Assembly (NCBI GenBank): GCA_964649385.1
Contig: CAZYRA010000064.1
Location: 1-6,916 of the forward strand
Reading direction: 5' to 3'
DNA from: UBA5760 sp964649385
Lineage (GTDB): Bacteria > Chloroflexota > Dehalococcoidia > Dehalococcoidales > UBA5760
DNA: 6,916 nt
Shown here one piece after another: positions 1-5,797 of this stretch. The notes beneath the pieces were generated by a model. It searched no databases, had not been told where the DNA came from, and saw only the letters and a program-made list of their open reading frames with translations. The first letter of the stretch is position 1, and every line of letters begins with the position of its first letter. The position numbers and the translations under genes were made by a program.

Positions 1-506
1 TTAATGGCTCGTACCGGTATCGGTTCGACCAGACCGCCGTCGAACAGGTAGCGGCCCTGCCACTTGGCCGGGGTAAATATTACCGGCATCGAGGCGCTGG
101 CCCTTACTGCCGCTATCACCGGGCCCTGTTTGATAACGACCTCCTTACCGTTGCTGATGTCGGTGGCCAGGCAGGTAAAGGGTATTTTCAGGTCGGCAAA
201 ATCTATATCGCCGATGAGAGACTTGAGCCAGCCGTTCATCTTCTTTCCCTTGATGAAGCCGCTGGTTGGTATCGTGAAATCAACCAGAGACATCATCTTT
301 CTCAGGCTCAGGCCGGTCACTGCGCTTGTTATCTCACCGATACTCTTCCCCGCTGCATAGGAGGCGCCGATGATAGCCCCGATACTGGTACCGGCAATCA
401 TATCAATGGGGATGCCTTTTCTCTCCAGGACGTCCAGCACACCGACGTGGGCCAGACCACGGGCAGCGCCGCTGCTCAGTACCAGCCCCACCCTTTTTCT
501 GTCCAA
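1..506 (-). CDS. Patatin-like phospholipase (RssA/NTE type), 3' end cut off by window edge
   Basis: Serine hydrolase of the patatin family, expected to cleave acyl chains from phospholipids or lysophospholipids with a Ser-Asp dyad. The visible 168 residues include the oxyanion-hole loop SGAARG (residues 12-17), the nucleophile elbow GTSIG with Ser41 (39-43), and the DGG motif with Asp156. The whole catalytic core is therefore present and only the C-terminal tail lies beyond base 1. The chosen start is TTG at 506, preceded by AGAAGGAG with nine bases of spacing; a GTG at 491 is a weaker alternative. The gene starts 30 bases after the herA stop and is probably the last or a late member of that operon. 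No functional link between a lipase and DNA-end resection is evident, so cotranscription may be incidental. I see no signal peptide, so a cytoplasmic or peripheral protein is likely. Confidence 0.9.
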   Translation of the reverse strand, partial: MDRKRVGLVLSSGAARGLAHVGVLDVLERKGIPIDMIAGTSIGAIIGASYAAGKSIGEITSAVTGLSLRKMMSLVDFTIPTSGFIKGKKMNGWLKSLIGDIDFADLKIPFTCLATDISNGKEVVIKQGPVIAAVRASASMPVIFTPAKWQGRYLFDGGLVEPIPVRAI

Positions 507-536
507 TCTAGCTTGCTCCTTCTGGACTTGGCGACT

Positions 537-2159
537 TTATCCCCAGAGCTCCTCGATGTCCTGCTCGGCCTGTTTTACTGCCCCGGTCCCTCCGTCGGGG
601 ATAAGGTTCTTGTAGGACTCTGCCGAGCCATATTCCCTGGGCTGGAAAGCTACCGGCATCGGTACGGCGTGACCGAAGATGAGTGCCTGCTGCTTGGAGG
701 CCAGCTTGGACAGTACCGATTTAAGCTCGCTCTTGCCGGATACCCCGGACAGCACACTGTCGATGTCACGTTCATTATCGAGCAGGAAGGTTGCCTTCGT
801 CCCGACCTGTGACATAACCTCGTCATCAATACCGCTGGGACGCTGGTCAATTACGAGCAGGGTGGCATTATACTTGCGCATCTCGCGGGCGATGGTGCCG
901 AAGATGGTCTGCGAGGCCACCTCCGGGTTGAGAAACTTGTGGGCTTCCTCAATGGTTATCACCAGAGGCTGTGGCCCGGTCGAGTTTTCAGCCATTGCCT
1001 TTTCCGTTTTCTCCCGGTAGCGGGCGTAGATGCGGCGGGTAAGCAGGTTAGCCACCAGGACATAGGCGGTAATATCATTACACCTGCCGAATTCCAGCAC
1101 TACGTTGGTGCCCCGGCTGAGGTGGTCGAGGATATGTGTTACGGCATCGGATGGTGCGTGGGGCTCGGTGAAGGGCAGCCGTTTGATGATTGCCAGCCCT
1201 CTCTGCAGGTTCTGAAAGGTGCTCTCGTGAACATTCAACTCCTTTAAGAGTTCCCTGGTATCATCGGAGTTGCCCAGGTTAGCGGCTTTCTCCAACCAGT
1301 TCCTGCCGAACCGTTCACGAAACTGGTACACGGCTCCGATGGCAGGTTCGGTCAGGTTCAGCGTTTGGCGTAGCAAGGCCATATCTGCCGGCTCTATCTC
1401 GTCATAGCCTATCCTGACTGTGAAGTCGGTGAGTACCCCTCTACGCTTTGAACTCTCTTCATCAAGGGTAAAGACGGCTACCTTGGCTGGGAAGAGTTGC
1501 TTTAGGGCCTTAACCTTCAGCCCTTGCTCGCTGCTGCCCTCCCAGCCGTACTCGCTGTGCATATCAAAAATAAGGTTCACCGCCTTTGATTTCTGCAGCA
1601 TACCGATAAGAAGCTGCCGGGTGAAGAAGGTCTTGCCGGTGCCGCTCTTGCCGAAGACGCCGCTTGAGCGCTCGACCAGCCTCTCCATATCAAGGCAGAG
1701 CCTGGTCTCCATATCCAGGGGGTTGCCAATCCAGAATCTTTTCTCATCCTCTTTACCGAAGACCAGTTCCACATCTTGCTGTGAGGCCGAATTTACTGGT
1801 GAGAAGTGCGAGGGTATTGTCTTGACCGGCTGCGGCCCTTCAGTTAGGCTGGTGGCATCACCGCCGATGGTGAGATAGGGTGAAATATGAAGTGTTCCGT
1901 AGGTGCTGGTGCCGGCCAGTACCTCAGCGATGAATGGGTCGGAGACATCAGGAGGAATAACGGTAAGCTTCTGGTCAATTACACCCAGGCTGATATCGGT
2001 TATCATGCCGAAGAAGCGCCGTTTTTTCCCCTCGATGGTGACATACCGCCCTACCGCAATATCCTCAACTGAGGCGGAGCCATCCAGCCTGGCTTCCACC
2101 CCCTTGTTCAAGGAACCGGAGGTAACAATGCCCAGCCCCTCGGTGTTCTCCTGGCTCAT
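537..2159 (-). CDS. herA: HerA-type hexameric DNA-translocating ATPase
   Basis: FtsK/HerA-superfamily ATPase, expected to form a hexameric ring that pumps double-stranded DNA and drives the NurA nuclease in end resection. The 540 residues are normal for the family. Residues about 8-70 form a HAS-barrel (GLGIVTSGSLNKG onward), the docking domain for NurA in characterised archaeal pairs. The Walker A motif GKSGTGKT is at 170-177. Walker B LVITIEEAH is at 399-407 with a double Glu. The IAREMRKYNA segment (423-432) resembles the arginine-finger region, and VIDQRPSGID (436-445) the sensor region. The ATG at 2159 shares bases with the TGA of an upstream 26-codon ORF (ATGA), suggesting translational coupling; AGGAAA lies just before it. 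The nurA gene lies four ORFs upstream in the same direction, which strongly supports the assignment over other DUF87 ATPases. Confidence 0.93.
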   Translation of the reverse strand: MSQENTEGLGIVTSGSLNKGVEARLDGSASVEDIAVGRYVTIEGKKRRFFGMITDISLGVIDQKLTVIPPDVSDPFIAEVLAGTSTYGTLHISPYLTIGGDATSLTEGPQPVKTIPSHFSPVNSASQQDVELVFGKEDEKRFWIGNPLDMETRLCLDMERLVERSSGVFGKSGTGKTFFTRQLLIGMLQKSKAVNLIFDMHSEYGWEGSSEQGLKVKALKQLFPAKVAVFTLDEESSKRRGVLTDFTVRIGYDEIEPADMALLRQTLNLTEPAIGAVYQFRERFGRNWLEKAANLGNSDDTRELLKELNVHESTFQNLQRGLAIIKRLPFTEPHAPSDAVTHILDHLSRGTNVVLEFGRCNDITAYVLVANLLTRRIYARYREKTEKAMAENSTGPQPLVITIEEAHKFLNPEVASQTIFGTIAREMRKYNATLLVIDQRPSGIDDEVMSQVGTKATFLLDNERDIDSVLSGVSGKSELKSVLSKLASKQQALIFGHAVPMPVAFQPREYGSAESYKNLIPDGGTGAVKQAEQDIEELWG

Positions 2160-2236
2160 TTTCCTGTTCCCCCCGTCCCCGGATTAAGTGGGTTGGCGGT
2201 GATGATACTCAGTATCCCAAAGTCCTGTCGGGTCAT
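2156..2236 (-). CDS. 26-residue micro-ORF bridging the HAS-barrel gene and herA
   Basis: Small ORF of 26 codons plus stop, starting MTRQDFGILSIITANPLN and ending in a Gly/Thr-rich tail. Its ATG at 2236 overlaps the TGA of the upstream HAS-barrel gene (ATGA). Its own TGA overlaps the ATG of herA (again ATGA). GGGGAGG lies eight bases before the start, a strong ribosome-binding site inside the end of the upstream gene. This fills exactly the 73-base gap that would otherwise separate the two genes. Residues 11-20 (IITANPLNPG) match HerA residues 11-20 (IVTSGSLNKG) at five of ten positions without gaps. Either it encodes a micro-protein, or it is a coupling leader that carries ribosomes to herA, perhaps derived from a duplicated herA 5' end. 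I know no family for it. Confidence 0.6.
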   Translation of the reverse strand: MTRQDFGILSIITANPLNPGTGGTGK

Positions 2237-2826
2237 GTTTGAAGCCTCCCCAGAATAGCCTTGAGCTGGTTGAGATTGCTGCCAATCAAGAGGGCTAACT
2301 CCTTACCGGCGGCGACCAAAAAGCTGCGGTGGTCCTGGTGTGCCTGACTCATCTGGCGCAGCGTGGCGCTGGTAAGCTCCTCGGTGGAAATGGGCAGGTG
2401 GGCGTTAACCAGCATATTGAGGAAGGCGAAGGATAAGCTGAACTCTCTTACTTCTTCAGGCGAGCACAGGTAGACAAAGCCGTGGATTCGGGCCGGTTGG
2501 GGTGGCAAGTACTGGTTTAGCTTGTCGCCCTGCCGGTGCCCGACTACCAGGGTGCCGAATTCACTCTTGAGAAGCTTTAAGAGTTGAGGGTTTGACTTGT
2601 AGACTGCCTCTTCGCTGGCCTCATCCTTACCCCGGGCAATCGGCCGCCGCCCCGGCTCAAGACTGGTGGTCGCCACTTGATAGACTACCCCGAATAACTC
2701 TACATCCGCATCTCTGGTCTTGACCAGGCTGCCTAAAGAGGGCGAGCCGTAAAGTTCATAACACTGGGCAGTGAAATCGGTAGAGCTGGATTCAATAACC
2801 TCACCGACCCTCTGTGTTTCAATCAT
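2233..2826 (-). CDS. Stand-alone HAS-barrel protein of the HerA-NurA operon
   Basis: Protein of 197 residues. The N-terminus (about 5-55: RVGEVIESSSTDFTAQCYEL, then PSLGSLVKTRD and ELFGVVYQVAT) has the strand pattern of a HAS-barrel, the small beta-barrel named for HerA and ATP synthase. The rest, about 75-197, is mostly helical with no catalytic motif that I can recognise. It includes a segment rich in Leu/Ala (131-141) and a C-terminal helix ending in ILGRLQT. Because HAS-barrels in HerA mediate partner contacts, this protein may be an adaptor or regulatory subunit of the HerA-NurA machine; that role is inferred. It starts with ATG at 2826, twelve bases after the stop of a 23-residue ORF, with AGGG as a modest ribosome site. 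Its stop overlaps the next micro-ORF. No signal peptide or membrane segment. Confidence 0.8.
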   Translation of the reverse strand: MIETQRVGEVIESSSTDFTAQCYELYGSPSLGSLVKTRDADVELFGVVYQVATTSLEPGRRPIARGKDEASEEAVYKSNPQLLKLLKSEFGTLVVGHRQGDKLNQYLPPQPARIHGFVYLCSPEEVREFSLSFAFLNMLVNAHLPISTEELTSATLRQMSQAHQDHRSFLVAAGKELALLIGSNLNQLKAILGRLQT

Positions 2827-2838
2827 TCTTTTGTTTCC

Positions 2839-2910
2839 CTATTGTTTCTTTTCTTTCTTTTCCTTTTGCTGCTTGGGTTTCTTGACGTTCTTTCTTCCTT
2901 TGGACCCCAT
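2839..2910 (-). CDS. 23-residue lysine-rich micro-ORF
   Basis: Small ORF of 23 codons plus TAG. The product starts MGSKGRKNVKKPKQQ and continues with Lys/Glu/Gln only; 11 of 23 residues are Lys and one is Arg, so it is very basic and probably disordered. Start ATG at 2910 has AAAGGAG about seven bases upstream, one of the best ribosome sites in the operon. The stop lies twelve bases before the HAS-barrel start and itself overlaps that gene's AGGG ribosome site, so the two are probably coupled. Such a peptide could bind nucleic acid or an acidic surface of a partner; this is inference from composition only. Alternatively the translation itself may matter, as a leader that opens the next gene. 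It is too short for default gene callers. Confidence 0.6.
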   Translation of the reverse strand: MGSKGRKNVKKPKQQKEKKEKKQ

Positions 2911-2956
2911 CTATTATCTCCTTTAGCTTTTGTTAAAACACCGTGTTTCCTTCTCC

Positions 2957-2995
2957 CTATCCTTCATAATAAACCATTTCGGCTTTTTAGGATAG
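2957..2995 (-). other. Hairpin in the gap between membrane-protein gene and 23-residue ORF
   Basis: On the transcribed (minus) strand, CTATCCT pairs with AGGATAG. Inside that stem AAAAAGCC pairs imperfectly with GGTTTATT around a GAAAT loop, leaving an ATGA bulge on one side. No U-run follows, so it is not a classic intrinsic terminator. It sits in the longest intergenic gap of the operon (about 102 bases, 2911-3012) and could be an mRNA processing or stabilising element. It may also be chance in AT-rich sequence. Confidence 0.35.
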
Positions 2996-3012
2996 CGTCT
3001 CTGGTGTCTGAA

Positions 3013-3435
3013 TCAAGTCTCACCCTTGTTTTTCCAGGCAGTCCAGATAAAGCGTAGTATTATCGGGTAGACGCTGATAAGAGCGGCTAGGAGCAGGATA
3101 GCCAGTACCTTGCTCAGGATATGGGTTGCCTCAGGGGAGGGAAGGAAGCGGATGGTGTGCAGGGTGAGGGCGACCAGGCCGCCGGTAACGGCTGCGGTAA
3201 CCCCTATTCTCACCGACCGGCTCTTTAGTTTTTTCCAGTTAGGGTTGATGAGGAGACGGAGGATAAAGGCGTAGCAGATTAGGGTTACCGCAATGGATAG
3301 AGCTAGTATCACCTTGCTGATGGTGGCGATGGAGCAGGGAATGTTCCAGGCCAGCCGTACTGTTGCGGCACTGAAGATCAGCGTCAGGGGTACAATCGCC
3401 CAGATGCGGAGGGGTAAGTCCCTTAGCTTACTCAC
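3013..3435 (-). CDS. Small four-helix integral membrane protein of unknown function
   Basis: Protein of 140 residues with four predicted membrane segments at about 11-30, 38-62, 77-98 and 107-131. These are separated by short loops; the one between helices 2 and 3 (63-76) is strongly basic (NWKKLKSRSVR), so it is probably cytoplasmic. The C-terminus WKNKGET is short and basic. No catalytic or transporter motif is recognised. The chosen start is GTG at 3435 because GAGGTG lies seven bases upstream; a GTG at 3450 would add five residues but has no ribosome site. It begins 19 bases after the nurA stop, so it is certainly cotranscribed with it. A membrane protein between nurA and herA could hint at membrane tethering, but the sequence does not show this directly. 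Confidence 0.8.
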   Translation of the reverse strand: MSKLRDLPLRIWAIVPLTLIFSAATVRLAWNIPCSIATISKVILALSIAVTLICYAFILRLLINPNWKKLKSRSVRIGVTAAVTGGLVALTLHTIRFLPSPEATHILSKVLAILLLAALISVYPIILRFIWTAWKNKGET

Positions 3436-3454
3436 TCCATAACACCTCACTATA

Positions 3455-4660
3455 CTAGACCCACCTTGTCCTCTTGCTCCGGCTCTTGGCCGAACTTAGG
3501 CTGGGCAGGTGTTCCTCCAACAGCAATGACTCTACCAACCGCCAGAAGTTTTCCCGGTCCGCCCCGGTTACCACCGCCTGTTCGTGGGCTTCACTCAGTG
3601 CTACCGGGTACCCCTGCCCGCGCTGGCACTGGTCTAAAATAAGGGAGTGCGTTAGATTGAGCAGGCCCTCATCTGTTGCCACCCATTTCGGTATCTCTAC
3701 CCGGGCGGTTTCACCATCCACCCTGAGGTAGAAAAAGTAGATTCGGTGTTCTTCGGGGTACTTCTTATTAACTATTTTTGACCTACTGGTAAACAGGCAG
3801 GACCGCTCCCCCTGACCTAACAACTCGGAGAATAAATCACGGTCCCTGATACCGGCGACCATCTCACACTTCCGCTCTTGACAGTCTCTGCAGTGGAGGT
3901 CGGTATCAAGGATATCATGCGGGCAGAGGGCAAGGCGCAGCGCATTAACTACCTCGGTACTGCGAGGAAAGCTGATGTAGCTGCTGAGAGCTATTTCCCT
4001 ACCGTTGCTATTAAGCCCTTTTATCCGGCTGAGGTGGCTTAAGAAGCCTTTATTTAGCAGTGCCTCGGTGACGAAGTCGGGATAGGCTTCCAGTCCCCAG
4101 AGAACAAGCGTACCGTCAACCAGCGCCAGACTCTGGCTGTCCTCTGGTAGCTCTGTGGCCAGTTCGGCTAGCTGGCGGCACTCGTCCACGCCGCGCTTGA
4201 TGCCTAGGAGTGTGCCTTCTACCACCTGCTCGCGGATTTTATCCCCATTTGGGGTAATAACCAACTCCTCATCACTGGAGTAGAGACGGGGGAAGTTGTC
4301 CAGGGTAGCGTCGGGTGAACTGCCGTATTGCAGAACTACGGAGCCGATGTTTATCAGGTAACACCGGGGTGAGCGGTGGCGGTCAACATCGATGTGAGAG
4401 CCATCGGCAGCCAGGATGGTGAATTCAGCAGGGGCGGGCGGTGCCTTAATCTGCCGGTCAAACCCGTCTACCAGACCGGCTATCAGCCAGGTAGTCTTGC
4501 TGGAGGCGATTTTTCTAGCCAGGTGGCTGAGGTTGTCCGCCTGGTCATGCAGGGTATCCAGGGCGAACTTGAGGCGCTGCTGCCTCTGAGCGGCGTCACT
4601 CTTCAGTCTGGTTACCATATCCCCAGCCTGGGGGAATACCTTATCTAGGTCTAAGGACAC
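3455..4660 (-). CDS. nurA: NurA-domain 5'-3' DNA nuclease
   Basis: Manganese-dependent nuclease of the NurA family, partner of the HerA ATPase in DNA-end resection. It has 401 residues, within the family range. Recognised elements in order are the AADGSHID motif with catalytic Asp86, the acidic helix around Glu149, LVDGTLVLW with Asp182, and YISFPRSTEVVNALR (228-242). They are followed by YLRVDGETARVEIPKW (311-326) and the C-terminal LSEAHEQAV (355-363). A four-cysteine group (C246, C257, C260, C265; spacing 10-2-4) sits between the last motifs and could hold zinc or an iron-sulfur cluster. The start is GTG at 4660 with AGGAAGG eight bases upstream; that ribosome site lies in the loop between CTATCG and CGATAG inverted repeats (4663-4688). 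It is the first gene of the operon. Confidence 0.88.
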   Translation of the reverse strand: MSLDLDKVFPQAGDMVTRLKSDAAQRQQRLKFALDTLHDQADNLSHLARKIASSKTTWLIAGLVDGFDRQIKAPPAPAEFTILAADGSHIDVDRHRSPRCYLINIGSVVLQYGSSPDATLDNFPRLYSSDEELVITPNGDKIREQVVEGTLLGIKRGVDECRQLAELATELPEDSQSLALVDGTLVLWGLEAYPDFVTEALLNKGFLSHLSRIKGLNSNGREIALSSYISFPRSTEVVNALRLALCPHDILDTDLHCRDCQERKCEMVAGIRDRDLFSELLGQGERSCLFTSRSKIVNKKYPEEHRIYFFYLRVDGETARVEIPKWVATDEGLLNLTHSLILDQCQRGQGYPVALSEAHEQAVVTGADRENFWRLVESLLLEEHLPSLSSAKSRSKRTRWV

Positions 4661-4751
4661 CTCTATCGCCTTCCTTATCTCTCGATAGCCCGGGGTATTC
4701 CGAGCAGGGTCTATTTTGTTGAGTAATATTGCATTAGAACTCTTTGAGAGA

Positions 4752-4780
4752 ATAATAGTCTATTATCGGAACAAGCGCAA
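4752..4780 (-). promoter_or_regulatory. Putative nurA operon promoter with overlapping dyad
   Basis: On the minus strand TTGCGC (4780-4775) and TATTAT (4757-4752) are 17 bases apart, a weak -35 with a good -10. A perfect inverted repeat ATAATAG-T-CTATTAT (4752-4766) covers the -10, the position expected for a repressor operator. The predicted start near 4745 leaves about 85 bases of leader. It is the only promoter-like pair I find between the tRNA and nurA; the assignment is uncertain because the -35 matches consensus poorly. Confidence 0.4.
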
Positions 4781-4826
4781 CGGTTTGACAGCTAGATTCT
4801 GACCCGTGTAGATCTCTCCCCCGAAA

Positions 4827-4855
4827 TTGACAGCTTGAGGTGTGTGTGCTATATT
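4827..4855 (+). promoter_or_regulatory. Strong sigma70-type promoter of the tRNA gene
   Basis: A perfect TTGACA (4827-4832) and TATATT (4850-4855) are separated by 17 bases. Transcription should begin near 4862, three bases before the mature tRNA end at 4865. I see no intrinsic terminator after the tRNA, so this promoter may also feed the genes downstream. A second TTGACAGCT occurs 42 bases upstream (4785) without a convincing -10. Confidence 0.8.
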
Positions 4856-4864
4856 CTGCCTGTT

Positions 4865-4936
4865 GGCAGCGTAGCTCAGTGGTAGAGCAGGGGACTCATA
4901 AGCCCTTGGTCACTGGTTCAAATCCAGTCGCTGCCA
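4865..4936 (+). tRNA. tRNA-Met (CAT anticodon), intact
   Basis: A 72-base gene folds as a standard cloverleaf. The acceptor stem GGCAGCG/CGCTGCC has seven pairs, the D-arm is GCTC/GAGC, and the anticodon loop CTCATAA carries CAT at 4897-4899. The variable loop is TGGTC, the T-arm is ACTGG-TTCAAAT-CCAGT, and the discriminator is A. CCA is not encoded; ACT follows. The paired first position argues against initiator tRNA, so this is elongator Met, or an Ile2 species if the C34 is modified to lysidine. The anticodon stem has a G-U pair at 27-43 and an A-G mismatch at 31-39. Its 3' portion is repeated three more times downstream, so it appears to be an insertion target that remains functional. Confidence 0.93.
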
Positions 4937-4938
4937 CT
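4906..4938 (+). repeat. Copy 0 of the 33-bp tRNA 3'-end repeat (inside the tRNA; attL-like)
   Basis: Reference copy: last base of the anticodon stem, variable loop, T-arm, acceptor 3' strand, discriminator and the flanking CT. The same 33 bases recur exactly at 5471-5503, with two substitutions at 5845-5877, and as the last 27 bases at 6824-6850. All copies have the same orientation. Confidence 0.9.
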
Positions 4939-5031
4939 CTTTATTGCAGGATTTACTTTTCTTTCACTTCAATTGGCTTGGGACGGAACTGACTAATAGT
5001 AAAAGACTGTTATCCAGAAACCGATAGTTAA

Positions 5032-5059
5032 TTCATGGCTTTTGAGAATGCAATATAAT
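5032..5059 (+). promoter_or_regulatory. Possible promoter of cupin 1
   Basis: A consensus TATAAT is at 5054-5059. The best -35 at about 16 bases upstream is TTCATG (5032-5037), only a partial match. Transcription would start near 5066 and leave a leader of about 27 bases containing the AGGAGG site. It could be activator-dependent, or the gene may be read from the tRNA promoter. The rest of 4937-5092 shows nothing else I can support. Confidence 0.45.
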
Positions 5060-5092
5060 TCTTAATTGAGCAAATTATAGAGGAGGATAGAA

Positions 5093-5443
5093 TTGAAAAT
5101 ATGTAGCCTGGGGACAATTGAAAAAATACCTGCTAATATGAAAGGGGCTGAGAAGGCTTACAAACAGGTCCCTATATCCAAAAGCGATGGATCACCGGCC
5201 GTTTCCTTCAGGGTATTCACGCTTGAACCCGGTGGACACACTCCATATCATGAGCATGACTTTGAGCATATGAACTATGTTATTGAGGGCGATGGTGTAA
5301 TAATTAACCAGAATGGTGAAGAGGCCGAATTTAGGAAGGGAGATTTCGCTCTTGTTCTGCCTGGAGAAAAGCACCAATACAGGAATAGTTCAGAAATCGA
5401 GCCGTTCATTATGATTTGCGCGGTACCAAAGGAATATGAGTGA
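5093..5443 (+). CDS. Cupin 1: small single-domain cupin_2 protein
   Basis: Single beta-barrel cupin of 116 residues, probably a metal-binding enzyme or ligand sensor; the substrate cannot be read from the sequence. Cupin motif 1 is GGHTPYHEHDFEHMNYVIEG (47-66) with His53, His55 and Glu58/His59 as metal ligands. Motif 2 is GDFALVLPGEKHQYRN (83-98) with His94. The start is TTG at 5093, six bases after a perfect AGGAGG (5081-5086); the nearby ATG is followed at once by a stop. The stop lies 27 bases before tRNA-end copy 1, so this gene almost fills interval 1 and has its own upstream region. There is no signal peptide. It resembles cupin 2 only in fold, not in detailed sequence, so the two are not a recent duplication. 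Confidence 0.87.
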   Translation: MKICSLGTIEKIPANMKGAEKAYKQVPISKSDGSPAVSFRVFTLEPGGHTPYHEHDFEHMNYVIEGDGVIINQNGEEAEFRKGDFALVLPGEKHQYRNSSEIEPFIMICAVPKEYE

Positions 5444-5470
5444 TTGTGGAGGCTAGCGGTCCATAGGCCA

Positions 5471-5503
5471 TTGGTCACTGGTTCAAATCCAGTCGCTGCC
5501 ACT
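5471..5503 (+). repeat. Copy 1 of the tRNA 3'-end repeat (33/33 identical)
   Basis: Exact copy of 4906-4938, placed 27 bases after the cupin 1 stop. The bases just upstream (TCCATAGGCCA) loosely resemble the anticodon-loop region CTCATAAGCCC of the tRNA but no complete tRNA can be folded. Perfect identity suggests the youngest insertion or the one under most conversion. It carries an intact T-arm hairpin but cannot be a tRNA. Confidence 0.9.
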
Positions 5504-5532
5504 TATTGTTAATCTGATGTTGACTTGCTTTA

Positions 5533-5742
5533 TTATTCCACGCTAATCATAACGTTAGACGCTTTTATGATGGCATAGACCTCCTTCCCTTTGGCAAGGC
5601 CAAGCTTCTCCGCGGATTCTCTAGTTATGATCGAAACAACTTCCGCGCCACCAATCAACTCAATAACCACTTCGTCATTGACCACGCCTGTCTTAACCTC
5701 TTTCACTTTACCTTTTAGCATGTTACGAGCGCTTATCTTCAT
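5533..5742 (-). CDS. Molybdopterin/molybdate-binding Mop (TOBE) protein, molbindin type
   Basis: Protein of 69 residues, the normal size for a molbindin, which stores or buffers molybdate or tungstate oxyanions in the cytoplasm as a multimeric ring. The diagnostic SARN motif is at residues 4-7. It is followed by MLKGKVKEVKTGVVNDEVV, the oxyanion-site IITRESAEKLGL and the closing KEVYAIIKASNVMI. The ATG at 5742 has a perfect AGGAGG six bases upstream, and its own strong promoter lies at 5826-5798. It is the only gene of interval 2 and reads against the tRNA. No transport (ModABC) or cofactor-synthesis gene is near, so it travels as a solitary module. TATAGAGGAGG at its ribosome site is also found at cupin 1 (5076-5086), probably simple Shine-Dalgarno similarity. 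Confidence 0.92.
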   Translation of the reverse strand: MKISARNMLKGKVKEVKTGVVNDEVVIELIGGAEVVSIITRESAEKLGLAKGKEVYAIIKASNVMISVE

Positions 5743-5797
5743 GACAAACCTCCTCTATATAGAAAGGACCCGGTCTATTTCTGCTGTCCCTATCTTG

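Noticed and set aside
447..812. Plus-strand frames within the left operon (for example 447-812, 1420-1878, 4376-4648)
   Set aside because: They are opposite genes with clear domain motifs, lack ribosome sites and have no recognisable protein features.
2929..2947. Short inverted repeat AAACA-CGG-TGTTT as an intrinsic terminator
   Set aside because: The stem is AT-rich and only five pairs, with no U-run, and it lies just before the ribosome site of the 23-residue ORF.
2842..3057. Plus-strand 71-codon hydrophobic frame
   Set aside because: Its start has no ribosome site, and its Phe/Leu-rich beginning is the antisense of the Lys-rich micro-ORF. It runs into the opposite membrane-protein gene.
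4865..4936. Initiator tRNA-fMet
   Set aside because: The first acceptor pair is a normal G-C, whereas initiators have an unpaired first position and three G-C pairs at the base of the anticodon stem.
5275..5502. Minus-strand 75-codon frame beginning MAATGFEPVTNGL
   Set aside because: Its first residues are antisense translation of tRNA-end copy 1, a well-known source of spurious GFEPVT-type hypothetical proteins. The rest is antisense to the cupin 1 gene, whose motifs are clear.
5471..5503. Additional functional tRNA genes at copies 1-3
   Set aside because: No acceptor 5' strand, D-arm or anticodon arm can be folded upstream of any of the three copies.
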